Assembly (NCBI GenBank): GCA_024278555.1
Contig: JAJRSX010000036.1
Location: 1 to 41,462 of the forward strand
Reading direction: 5' to 3'
DNA: 41,462 nucleotides
Source of the DNA: a bacterium
GTDB taxonomy: Bacteria; CG2-30-53-67; CG2-30-70-394
The notes under the pieces are model-generated. The model saw only the letters and a list, made by a program, of their open reading frames with translations, did not search any database and had not been told where the DNA came from. Made by a program: the position numbers and the translations under genes. Of the stretch, positions 6,966 through 14,637 are shown in pieces (position 1 is the stretch's first letter; each line of letters starts with the position of its first letter).

Positions 6966-9416
6966 ATGAAGCTTGATGCCACCACCCCCCTCCACGCCCC
7001 CACCCTGCACGTGGAGCAGCGCGGCGATGCCTTTGTGGTCATCGACCCGGCAGGACCGAACTGGGCCGCCACCGACCGGCGCGGCGCGGAGCTCCTCACC
7101 TCCCTGAACGGCGGCACGCCGTTCGGGGCGTTGGTGGATCGGTACCGGACCGCCCACGACGTGGATCCGGTGAAGGCGTACCACCACGTCGCCACCCTGG
7201 TGGGCGACGGTCTCCGTCACGGCCTGCTGGCCACCGAGTCGGTGGCGGCGGAGATGTACGCCGGTCGCGCCGCCCACCTCGTCGATGCACCCCTGGAGGA
7301 GGTGTGGCTGCACACGAACAACTCCTGCAACCTCGCCTGTAGCCATTGCCTCGTCTCCTCCGGCCCGGATGGCGATTTCGGCCTGCCCACGGTCCAGTGG
7401 CTGTCGGTGATCGCCCAGGCGCGGGTCCTGGGGGCGCACCGCTTCTACCTCACCGGCGGCGAGCCCCTCATCCGCCCGGACGCGGTGGAGCTGGCGCAAG
7501 CGATCCTCGGCGACCCGGAGGCGGAGCTCGCCATCCTCACCAACGGCATCCCCCTGGTCGGCAAGCGCCTCGCCGCCCTCGCCTCCCTCGACACCGCCCG
7601 CCTCCGACTCCAGGTCTCCGTCGACGGCGCCACCGCCGCCACCAACGACATGGTGCGCGGCAAGGGCGCCTTCGACGCGGCGGTGGCGGGGATCCGCAAC
7701 GCGGTCGAGGCGGGGCTCGCGGTGACCCTCACCACCGTGGTGACCGCCGGTAACGCGGACGAGGTGGCGGCGGTTACCCGCCTCGCCGGTGAGCTTGGCG
7801 TGCGCCACCACCACCTCTTGTGGATGCACCGCCGCGGCCGCGCCCTGGTGGACGCCGCGCCGCCGGTGGCCAGGGTGATCGAGGTCGCCCGCGAGGCGGT
7901 GGCCGCGGGCCGTGAGAAGGGGGTGACGGTGGACAACCTGGAGGCGGTGAAGCAGCGCCTCAACTATCCGGCCGGTGTCCGGCGCGACCTCTCCAACGCC
8001 TGCGTCACCTCCCTGTGCGTCGCCTGGGACGGCCGCTGCTTCCCCTCCGCCTCTACCGCCGGCGAGGAGGCCCTCTGCCTCGGCTCGATCGCCGACACCC
8101 CGCTCGCCGAGCTGTGGCGCGACAGCGCGGTGGCCAAGCGGTTCCGCGGGGCCACGGTGGAGGACAAGCCCCAGTGTGTCGGCTGCCCCTTCAAGTACCT
8201 GTGCGGCGGCGGCGACGTGGAGCACAGCTACTTCTGGGGCGGCGACCTGCTCGCCGACGACCCGTACTGCGAGCTCCACCAGGCCCTCATCCGCGACGCC
8301 CTCTTCGACCGCGCGGCCGAGCGCAAGGTGCTGCACACCAACGGCCGCTCCGGCTTTGACGCGCCCCTGCTCTACACCGCCATGGGCGAGGGCTCCATCC
8401 ACTGCGCCACCGCCGAGGCGATCCCGGAGGTCGCCGTCTCCCACTCGGAGTGCGTCGTCTCCTTTGACCTCGACGCGCCGCGGGAGAGGGTGCGCGAGTT
8501 CTACGGCGAGGCAGCCGAGGCGCCCCAGGAGGATCTCTGCTGCCCGGTCCGGCCGGATCCCGCCGACATCGACCACATCCCGCGGGAGGTAATCGACCGC
8601 TTCTACGGCTGCGGCTCACCCATCGGCGCCGCCGCGGTGCAGCCGGGGGAGACGACCCTGGATCTCGGCTCGGGCGCCGGCATCGACGTCTTCACCGCCG
8701 CCAAGAAGGTGGGGGCTGAGGGCAGGGCGATCGGCGTCGACATGACCGACTCGATGCTCGCGGTGGCGCGCGAGTACCAGCCGCAGGTGGCGGCCAACCT
8801 CGGCTTCGACGTGGTCGACTTCCGCAAGGGGTACCTGGAGGAGATCCCGGTGGAGGCGCGCTCCGTGGACCTGGTCACCTCCAACTGCGTGATCAACCTG
8901 TCGCCGGACAAGAAGCGGGTCCTGGCGGAGATCTGGCGGGTCTTGAAGGACCACGGCCGGATGGTGATCTCCGACATCGTCGCCGAGGAGGCGGTGCCGC
9001 CGGAGCAGCGCCGGGACCCGCGCCTCTGGGGCGAGTGCATCTCCGGCGCCCTCACCGAAGATGAGCTCCTCGCGTTTTTGGAGCGGGCCGGCTTCTACGG
9101 CATCGAGTGTCTGTCGCGCAGCTTCTGGAAGGAGGTGGATGGGTACCGCTTCTTTTCGGTGACCGTGCGCGCCTACAAGTACGAGAAGCGCGAGGGGTGC
9201 GTCTTCATCGGCCAGTGGGCCACCTACGTGGGGCCGTACAAGGGGGTCTCCGACGAGGAGGGCCACTTCTTCCCCCGCGGCACGGCGGTGGAGGTGTGCA
9301 CCGACACCGCCGCCAAGCTTTGCCACCCCCCCTACGTCGGCCAGTTCGTCGTCACCGACCCCGACGGCGAGACCATCGGCACCCCATGCTGCGGGCCTGG
9401 GGGGAGCTGTTGCTGA
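6966..9416 (+). CDS. PqqD-like / radical SAM / SPASM / ArsM-like methyltransferase fusion
   Basis: An 816-residue multidomain enzyme. Residues 12-90 resemble a PqqD-type peptide-binding domain. The radical SAM core follows with C121/C125/C128 (CNLACSHC) binding the catalytic 4Fe-4S cluster and GGEP at 164-167 for AdoMet. Residues 346-435 hold the auxiliary-cluster cysteines of a SPASM-like region (C346, C351, C358, C371, C404, C407, C413, C435). Residues 500-737 are an arsenite-methyltransferase-like domain: DLCC at 523-526, FYGCGSP, LDLGSGAG, VDMT, and the two ArsM cysteines in SNCVINLSPDKK (C641) and ECISGAL (C691). A Cys-rich tail ends in CCGPGGSCC. The start at ATG 6966 has AGGAG at 6955-6959; upstream codons are not protein-like. 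Flanking TIGR04283 and TIGR04282 genes point to arsenosugar-type chemistry, with As(III) as the likely but unproven substrate. Confidence 0.9.
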   Translation: MKLDATTPLHAPTLHVEQRGDAFVVIDPAGPNWAATDRRGAELLTSLNGGTPFGALVDRYRTAHDVDPVKAYHHVATLVGDGLRHGLLATESVAAEMYAGRAAHLVDAPLEEVWLHTNNSCNLACSHCLVSSGPDGDFGLPTVQWLSVIAQARVLGAHRFYLTGGEPLIRPDAVELAQAILGDPEAELAILTNGIPLVGKRLAALASLDTARLRLQVSVDGATAATNDMVRGKGAFDAAVAGIRNAVEAGLAVTLTTVVTAGNADEVAAVTRLAGELGVRHHHLLWMHRRGRALVDAAPPVARVIEVAREAVAAGREKGVTVDNLEAVKQRLNYPAGVRRDLSNACVTSLCVAWDGRCFPSASTAGEEALCLGSIADTPLAELWRDSAVAKRFRGATVEDKPQCVGCPFKYLCGGGDVEHSYFWGGDLLADDPYCELHQALIRDALFDRAAERKVLHTNGRSGFDAPLLYTAMGEGSIHCATAEAIPEVAVSHSECVVSFDLDAPRERVREFYGEAAEAPQEDLCCPVRPDPADIDHIPREVIDRFYGCGSPIGAAAVQPGETTLDLGSGAGIDVFTAAKKVGAEGRAIGVDMTDSMLAVAREYQPQVAANLGFDVVDFRKGYLEEIPVEARSVDLVTSNCVINLSPDKKRVLAEIWRVLKDHGRMVISDIVAEEAVPPEQRRDPRLWGECISGALTEDELLAFLERAGFYGIECLSRSFWKEVDGYRFFSVTVRAYKYEKREGCVFIGQWATYVGPYKGVSDEEGHFFPRGTAVEVCTDTAAKLCHPPYVGQFVVTDPDGETIGTPCCGPGGSCC

Positions 9417-9431
9417 ACCAGTTGATAGACG

Positions 9432-9705
9432 GAGCCGCGAATGGACGCACATGGTCTGGCGTCGAACGGGCTGACAGCAGGGCGGCCTTTAACGCAAAGG
9501 CGCAAAGGCACAAAGACGCAAAGAAAAAAGGAGAGAGACGAGGGCTGGGGTGTCTCGGTGGTCGGATCGGAAACAACCATCCATCGCACCCCCGATCGTC
9601 CCTGCTGTTCCTTTGCGCCTTTGCGTTGAAATCGGTTTATCGCGCGGTCTCCCTCAACCACGTTTGATGCCGTGTGATTTGCGTCTATTTGCGGCTAAAT
9701 CCTAA
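9432..9705. repeat. MITE-like inverted-repeat element, copy B (most complete)
   Basis: Nested inverted repeats. The outer left arm GCCGCGAATGGACGCACATG (about 9433-9452) plus CGTCGAACG pairs with the outer right arm ending TTTGCGTCTATTTGCGGCTA (about 9679-9698). The inner left arm at 9488-9524 (AACGCAAAGGCGCAAAGGCA) pairs with the inner right arm at 9610-9630 (CTTTGCGCCTTTGCGTTGAA). It begins 16 bases after the stop of the radical SAM fusion gene. No transposase is encoded. Confidence 0.88.
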
Positions 9706-9724
9706 AGAACACCATTGCATCGCT

Positions 9725-10471
9725 ATGACGGACGAGGCACTCCTCCTCTTTGTCCGATTCCCCGAACCGGGGCGGGCGAAGACGCGGCTGATCCCGGCGC
9801 TCGGTGCCGAGGGGGCGGCGGCTCTCTATCGGCGGATGGCCACCGAGGTGGCGGCGGAGGCGGGGCGGCTGGTGCGGACCGGGCTCGGCCATGTGGCGTT
9901 GGTGGAGCCTCCCGAGCGGGTGGCGGCGGCGGGGCGGTGGCTTGGGTCGCCGTGGCAGACCCGAGCGCAGGCGGCCGGTGACCTCGGCGCGCGCCTCGCC
10001 GCCGCCTTCGACGATGCCTTTGCGGCCGGTGCCGAGCGTGTCGTGGCGATCGGCACCGACTGTCTCGACCTCGACGCCGACCTCCTTGGCCTGGCCCTTG
10101 ACCGCCTCGCCGACCACGACGCGGTCGTGGGGCCGGCCACGGATGGCGGCTACTACCTCCTCGGCCTGAGCCGACCGGTGGCCTCCTGCTTCGAACAGAT
10201 CCCGTGGTCCACGTCCGAGACCCTAAGGGTGACCCGCGCCCGCCTCGCCGCCGCCGGCTGCACCGTGGCGGAGCTTCTAGAGCTTCGCGACCTCGACACC
10301 CCGGACGACCTCGCCGCCCTCGCCCCGCAGTGGGGCAGGCGGCTGGGGATTCAACGCAAAGGCGCAAAGAGGCAAAGGCGCAAAGAGGGTGGGCAGGGGC
10401 GAGGGGAGGTGTCATCGGCGGCTGGAACGGAGCCACCTGTCGGCCTGGAAGGCCTTTCACCCCTGTGGTGA
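9725..10471 (+). CDS. DUF2064 nucleotidyl/glycosyl-transferase-like protein, arsenosugar type (TIGR04282)
   Basis: A 248-residue protein with a GT-A-like nucleotide-binding fold. The N-terminus has LLFVRFPEPGRAKTRLIPALG, the middle has the metal-binding VVAIGTDCLDLDADLLGLAL, then DAVVGPATDGGYYLLGL and IPWSTSETLRVTRARL, all hallmarks of the 'rSAM/selenodomain-associated transferase 1' family. With the 6029 glycosyltransferase and the radical SAM fusion it completes the arsenosugar-type gene set; its reaction is not established. ATG 9725 is the start because homology begins there; sequence upstream is the right end of repeat copy B. Residues from about 209 to the end are encoded by repeat copy C, which appears to have inserted at the 3' end and replaced the native C-terminus. 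All recognisable family motifs precede that point, so the enzyme may be intact. Confidence 0.92.
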   Translation: MTDEALLLFVRFPEPGRAKTRLIPALGAEGAAALYRRMATEVAAEAGRLVRTGLGHVALVEPPERVAAAGRWLGSPWQTRAQAAGDLGARLAAAFDDAFAAGAERVVAIGTDCLDLDADLLGLALDRLADHDAVVGPATDGGYYLLGLSRPVASCFEQIPWSTSETLRVTRARLAAAGCTVAELLELRDLDTPDDLAALAPQWGRRLGIQRKGAKRQRRKEGGQGRGEVSSAAGTEPPVGLEGLSPLW

Positions 10472-10670
10472 AACGCCTTCCAGGCTAAGCCCCGCCTCTC
10501 TCTTCCCTCCGATGACACCTCCCCCCCCTTCTCGTTTCCCTTCGCGTCTTGGCGTCCTTGCGCCTTTGCGTTGAAAGCGGTCTGTCGCGTTGGCTCCTAC
10601 GGCCACCTTCGACGCCGTGTGGTGCGCGCCCATTCGCGTTGATTTGCGGCGAATACCCACATCAATCCGC
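10349..10670. repeat. MITE-like inverted-repeat element, copy C
   Basis: The left arm (10349-10388, TTCAACGCAAAGGCGCAAAG) and the right arm (10538-10576, ending GCGCCTTTGCGTTGAA) are reverse complements. A second internal pair is GGAGGTGTCATCGG / CCGATGACACCTCC, and the centre is the hairpin at 10444-10484. The outer right module (CCATTCGCGTTGATTTGCGG) is present at about 10630-10652; the outer left module is missing where the element meets the DUF2064 gene. Confidence 0.85.
10444..10484. other. Central perfect hairpin of repeat copy C
   Basis: CCTGGAAGGCCTTTCAC and GTGAAACGCCTTCCAGG pair around a 7-base loop with one mismatch. No T-tract follows, so it is more likely part of the repeat than a classical terminator, though it could slow transcription after the DUF2064 gene. 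Confidence 0.7.
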
Positions 10671-10700
10671 GGCCGCAGGCCGCCCCTCTTGGAGATCGAA

Positions 10701-10784
10701 ATGACCATCGCCCTCGCCTGGGTCGCCATCCTGCCGATCGTCGCGGCCCTTGCCGCTATTACCTTCCACCTCCTGAGCCGGTAA
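10701..10784 (+). CDS. Possible 27-residue single-span membrane peptide
   Basis: The ATG at 10701 is preceded by GGAG at 10691-10694 with good spacing and is followed by 27 codons. The product is almost entirely one hydrophobic helix (ALAWVAILPIVAALAAITFHLL) with a short SR end before TAA. It lies between repeat copy C and ileS, just after the arsenosugar-type cluster. I do not recognise a family. Such a short frame in GC-rich DNA can arise by chance, but hydrophobic content, ribosome-binding site and start agree. It could be a small accessory subunit of a membrane complex; no function is claimed. Confidence 0.35.
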   Translation: MTIALAWVAILPIVAALAAITFHLLSR

Positions 10785-11036
10785 CTGGGGGAACACGGAG
10801 TATTCCCGAGGCGACAAAACCACGAGGGAGACGAAGGTCACAGAGGGAGCGTTCCGGAGAGGGCCTGTCTCTGGAGGATGAACGGCGCACCGCGGGGGCC
10901 GGGGGGAGGGGGGCTTTGTCCGGAGGGCGGCAGATGGGGCCAACGATGATGGTGGCTGCGGTTCCCCTTGCGGCGCCCCGCCGGTTGCAGGAACCTTCGC
11001 GGCTCCGCGCCATCCCCCTCGCCCCGATCTCCCGCC

Positions 11037-13853
11037 ATGTCCGAACCGAACTACAAGGCCACCCTCAACCTCCCAAAGACCGCCTTCCCGATGAAGGGGA
11101 ACCTGGCGCAGCGGGAGCCGGAGCGGCTGAAGCGGTGGGCGGAGATGGACCTCACCGGGCAGATCGACCGGGCGCGTGCCGGCGGCGACCCCTTCACCCT
11201 CCACGACGGCCCGCCGTACGCCAACGGCCACCTGCACATGGGCCACGCCCTCAACAAGGTGCTCAAGGACATCATCCTCAAGGTGCGGACGATGGAGGGG
11301 CGGCGGGCGGTCTACGTCCCCGGCTGGGACTGCCACGGCCTGCCCATCGAGCGGCAGGTGGACAAGAAGCTCGGCTCGCGCAAGCGGGAGATGGACGTCC
11401 TCGCCTTCCGCCAGGCGTGTCGCGACTACGCCACCCGTTTCGTGGCGATCCAGCGCGAGGAGTTCCGCCGCCTCGGGGTCCTCGGCCGGTGGGACCACCC
11501 CTACCTGACGATGGACCCCCACTACGAGGCGACCATCATCCGCGAGCTTGGCCGGATCATCCGCAACGGCCACCTCTACCACGGCCGCAAGCCGGTCCAC
11601 TGGTGCGCCACCTGCGTCACCGCCCTGGCCGAGGCGGAGGTGGAGTACGCGGACCACACCTCGCCGTCGATCCACGTCGCCTTTCCGGTGGAGGGCGGGG
11701 TGCGGGCGCTCGACGCCGCCCTTCCGGGGCTGCCCCTGTCGCTGGTGATCTGGACCACCACCCCGTGGACGATCCCGGCGAACCGTGCGGTCTGCGTCCA
11801 CCCGGAGATCGAGTACGTGGTGGTGCGCGCGGGCGATGCGGCCTTCGTGGTGGCCGAGGCCCTCCTCCCCGGGGTGGCCGAGGCGGCCGGGTTGGGCGAC
11901 ACCGAGCTCCTCACCCGCCTCCGCGGCCGCGACCTCACCGACCTCACCTACACCCACCCCCTCACCGGCCGGGTGAGCCCGGTGATCACCGGCGACCACG
12001 TCACCCTCGACGCCGGCACCGGCCTGGTCCACACCGCTCCCGGCCACGGCCAGGAGGACTACGAGGCGGGCCAGGCCCACGGCCTGGAGGTCTACGCGCC
12101 GGTGGACGACCGCGGCCGCTTCACCGCCGAGGTGGGGGCGCCGCTGGCCGGGGAGGCGGTCTTCGCGGCCAACCCGACGGTGATGGAGCTCCTCGACCAG
12201 GCCGGGGCGTTGCTGGCGCAAGGCGAGATCGCCCACAGCTACCCCCACTGCTGGCGGTGCAAGCGGCCGGTGATCTTTCGCGCCACCCCCCAGTGGTTTG
12301 TCTCCATGGAGGCGGGGGGGCTGCGGGAGCGGGCGCTCAGCGCGATCGATGCGGTGCAGTGGATCCCGGGGTGGGGGCGCAACCGGATCTACGCGATGGT
12401 GGAGAACCGTCCCGACTGGTGCATCTCCCGCCAGCGCCAGTGGGGGGTGCCGGTGGTCGCCTTCCACTGCCGGAGCTGCGGCGAGCCGTTTTCCAACGCG
12501 GATGCGGCCGAGCGGGTCGCTGACGCGGCAGAGCAAGAGGGGGCGGACTGCTGGTACCGCCACCCGATCACCGACTGGCTCGGTGATGGCGCGGCGTGCC
12601 CCGCCTGCGGCAGCGCCGACCTGGCGCCGGAGCCGGACATCCTCGACGTCTGGTTCGACTCCGGGGTGAGCCACGCGGCGGTCCTGCTGGCCACCGAGGG
12701 GCTCACCCACCCGGCCGACTTGTATTTGGAGGGGAGCGACCAGCACCGCGGCTGGTTCCACTCGTCGCTCTTGGCGGCCCTGGCGGCCGGGCGCGAGGCG
12801 CCGTACCGAGCGGTCCTCACCCACGGCTTCGTGGTCGACGGCGACGGGCGGAAGATGTCGAAGTCCGACGGCAACGTCATCGCCCCCGAGGAGATCATCA
12901 AGCACAACGGCGCCGACCTTCTCCGCCTCTGGGTCGCCTCCGAGGACTTCTCCGACGACCTGCGCCTCTCCCCGGGGATCATCCGACAGCTCGGCGACGG
13001 CTACCGGCGGATCCGCAACACCCTGCGCTTCCTCCTCGGCAACCTCGCCGACTTCAACCCGGCGACCGACGCGGTGGAGCCGGAGGCGATGGAGGAGCTC
13101 GACCGCTACGCCCTCCACCAGCTCGCGGAGGTGAGCGAGCGGGTCCGGCGGGCCTACGATGGCTACGAGCTCCACGCCGTCTATCACACGCTCCACGCCT
13201 ACTGCATCAGTGATCTGTCAGGGTTTTACCTCGATGTCCTCAAGGATCGCCTGTATACGGAGGCGGCCGGTTCGCCGCTTCGCCGCTCCGCCCAGACGGC
13301 GGTGTGGGAGATCGCCGAGGGGCTCATCCGCCTGCTCGCCCCGGTCCTCTGCTTCACCGCCGATGAGGCGTGGGAGCACCTGCCGCCCGTGGCCGAGCGC
13401 GAGGCGAGCGTCCACCTCGCCCGCTTCGCCCACGGCGGCCGTCCCGACCCGGAGCTCGCGGCGCGCTGGGAGGGGCTGCGGGCGGTGCGCGGGCAGGTCC
13501 TCGTGGCCCTGGAGCGGGCGCGGGGGGCGAAGGCGATCGGCGGTGGGCTCGATGCGGCGATCACCCTCTACGCCGACGGCGACACCCTGGAGCTCCTGCG
13601 CGCCTACGACGGCAGCCTCGCCAACCTCTGCATCGTCTCCCAGGCGAAGGTGGCCGACCTCGCCGACGCGCCCGCCGGCCTGGAGGTCGAGGAGGGGGCG
13701 TGGCGCGTCGCGGTGGCGGTCACCCCGGCGGCGGGCACCAAGTGCGGCCGCTGCTGGCAGATCCTCCCCGACGTGGGGCGCCACGCCGGCCACCCGACCC
13801 TGTGCGGCCGGTGCGCGGCGGTGGTGGGTGACCATCCGGCGATGGAGGCGTGA
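11037..13853 (+). CDS. ileS: Isoleucyl-tRNA synthetase
   Basis: This 938-residue class Ia synthetase charges tRNA-Ile with isoleucine in the cytoplasm. The signature PPYANGHLHMGHALNK lies near residues 59-74 and KMSKSDGN near residue 605. The connective editing domain lies between them (WTTTPWTIPANRA and the GTGLVHTAPGHGQEDY pocket), then DVWFDSGVSH, the anticodon-binding domain, and a C-terminal zinc knuckle (CGRCW ... CGRC) at about residues 903-926. Its length matches the bacterial zinc-containing type. ATG 11037 is chosen because MSEPNYKATLNLPKT is the usual start; in-frame codons further upstream are not conserved. lspA starts 4 bases after the stop, the common ileS-lspA pairing. I see no T-box-like leader in the 250 bases upstream, which carry only repeat-like ACGGAG/CACAGAG fragments. 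Confidence 0.98.
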   Translation: MSEPNYKATLNLPKTAFPMKGNLAQREPERLKRWAEMDLTGQIDRARAGGDPFTLHDGPPYANGHLHMGHALNKVLKDIILKVRTMEGRRAVYVPGWDCHGLPIERQVDKKLGSRKREMDVLAFRQACRDYATRFVAIQREEFRRLGVLGRWDHPYLTMDPHYEATIIRELGRIIRNGHLYHGRKPVHWCATCVTALAEAEVEYADHTSPSIHVAFPVEGGVRALDAALPGLPLSLVIWTTTPWTIPANRAVCVHPEIEYVVVRAGDAAFVVAEALLPGVAEAAGLGDTELLTRLRGRDLTDLTYTHPLTGRVSPVITGDHVTLDAGTGLVHTAPGHGQEDYEAGQAHGLEVYAPVDDRGRFTAEVGAPLAGEAVFAANPTVMELLDQAGALLAQGEIAHSYPHCWRCKRPVIFRATPQWFVSMEAGGLRERALSAIDAVQWIPGWGRNRIYAMVENRPDWCISRQRQWGVPVVAFHCRSCGEPFSNADAAERVADAAEQEGADCWYRHPITDWLGDGAACPACGSADLAPEPDILDVWFDSGVSHAAVLLATEGLTHPADLYLEGSDQHRGWFHSSLLAALAAGREAPYRAVLTHGFVVDGDGRKMSKSDGNVIAPEEIIKHNGADLLRLWVASEDFSDDLRLSPGIIRQLGDGYRRIRNTLRFLLGNLADFNPATDAVEPEAMEELDRYALHQLAEVSERVRRAYDGYELHAVYHTLHAYCISDLSGFYLDVLKDRLYTEAAGSPLRRSAQTAVWEIAEGLIRLLAPVLCFTADEAWEHLPPVAEREASVHLARFAHGGRPDPELAARWEGLRAVRGQVLVALERARGAKAIGGGLDAAITLYADGDTLELLRAYDGSLANLCIVSQAKVADLADAPAGLEVEEGAWRVAVAVTPAAGTKCGRCWQILPDVGRHAGHPTLCGRCAAVVGDHPAMEA

Positions 13854-13857
13854 GGTG

Positions 13858-14343
13858 ATGGGTCGCTACGCGCCCCTGCTGGCCCTCTCGCCCCTGGTGG
13901 TCCTCCTCGACCAGTGGACCAAGTGGCTGGTGGTCCACCGGATGGTCCTCTACCAGTCGCACGAGGTCGTCCCCGGCTGGTTCGCCCTCACCTACATCCA
14001 GAACCGCGGCGCCGTCTTCGGCTTTCTCGCCAGCCAGAACCACTGGTGGCGGCTGCCCCTCTTTCTGGGGCTGGCGGCGGTGGCGGTCCTCCTCCTCGCC
14101 CTCTACTACGCCCGCTCGCGGCCGGAGCAGACCCTCCTGCGCAACGCCCTCGCCCTGGTCCTCGGCGGCGCGATCGGCAACGTGATCGATCGGATTCGCC
14201 TCGGCTACGTGGTCGATTTTCTCGACTGCTACGTCCACGGCCACCACTGGCCCGCCTTCAACCTCGCCGATGCGGCGATCACCGCCGGCATCGGCCTCAT
14301 GCTCCTCGACGGCCTCCTCGAAGGCCGCCGGCGCGCACCCTGA
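13858..14343 (+). CDS. lspA: Lipoprotein signal peptidase (signal peptidase II)
   Basis: A 161-residue inner-membrane aspartic protease that cleaves the signal peptide of prolipoproteins after lipid attachment. Four hydrophobic segments are visible. The family motifs are LLDQWTKWLV near residue 17, the NRGAVFGFL box, GAIGNVIDRIRLGYVVDF (first catalytic Asp) and FNLADAAI (second catalytic Asp). The start is ATG 13858, overlapping the GAGGTG ribosome-binding region at the end of ileS; the two genes are 4 bases apart and surely cotranscribed. Length and motifs are normal. Confidence 0.98.
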   Translation: MGRYAPLLALSPLVVLLDQWTKWLVVHRMVLYQSHEVVPGWFALTYIQNRGAVFGFLASQNHWWRLPLFLGLAAVAVLLLALYYARSRPEQTLLRNALALVLGGAIGNVIDRIRLGYVVDFLDCYVHGHHWPAFNLADAAITAGIGLMLLDGLLEGRRRAP

Positions 14344-14351
14344 GCCGGGTA

Positions 14352-14365
14352 GCGCCATATGGCGC
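14352..14365. promoter_or_regulatory. 14-bp perfect palindrome upstream of the sigma-54 operon
   Basis: GCGCCATATGGCGC is a perfect palindrome just after lspA and about 145 bases upstream of the -24/-12 promoter at 14508. A dimeric regulator site is possible, as enhancer sites usually lie 80-200 bases upstream, but the palindrome could also be a chance hairpin in the lspA 3' region. Confidence 0.3.
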
Positions 14366-14507
14366 ACCTCTTGGGTGAAATGGCGCAGTGTGTGCCGGGG
14401 GTGGTGACGGCGGTCTCCCCGGTCGCCGCCCCCGTGGCCGCGGCAGGCCCTGTCTCGGCGGCGGGTTACCCTGCCGCGCGCCACCCTGTTCAGGTCAAAC
14501 GAGTATA

Positions 14508-14524
14508 TGGCATGAATATTGCTA
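14508..14524 (+). promoter_or_regulatory. Sigma-54-type promoter of the kinase/Wzz-recombinase operon
   Basis: TGGCAT-GAATA-TTGCTA matches the -24/-12 consensus TGGCAC-N5-TTGCW with the invariant GG and GC 12 bases apart. It sits in an AT-rich island about 115 bases before the first gene of the operon at 14638. Transcription should start near 14535. Confidence 0.75.
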
Positions 14525-14637
14525 TAAAATATTTTCACATCCGCATGGGTCTATCGGTGCGGATCGGTTCGTGAGCCAGGGGGGCGTGCTGCGCCACAGT
14601 CGTCCCGAGGTTACATCCAGGGCGAGGTGCGAAAAAA

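Noticed and set aside
9411-9425. In-frame TGA after the CCGPGGSCC end of the radical SAM fusion as a possible selenocysteine codon
   Set aside because: Only two sense codons follow before another TGA, and I see no good SECIS-like hairpin immediately downstream; a normal stop explains it.
10785-11036. T-box or other leader upstream of ileS
   Set aside because: No T-box sequence or specifier stem; the stretch holds only ACGGAG/CACAGAG repeat fragments.
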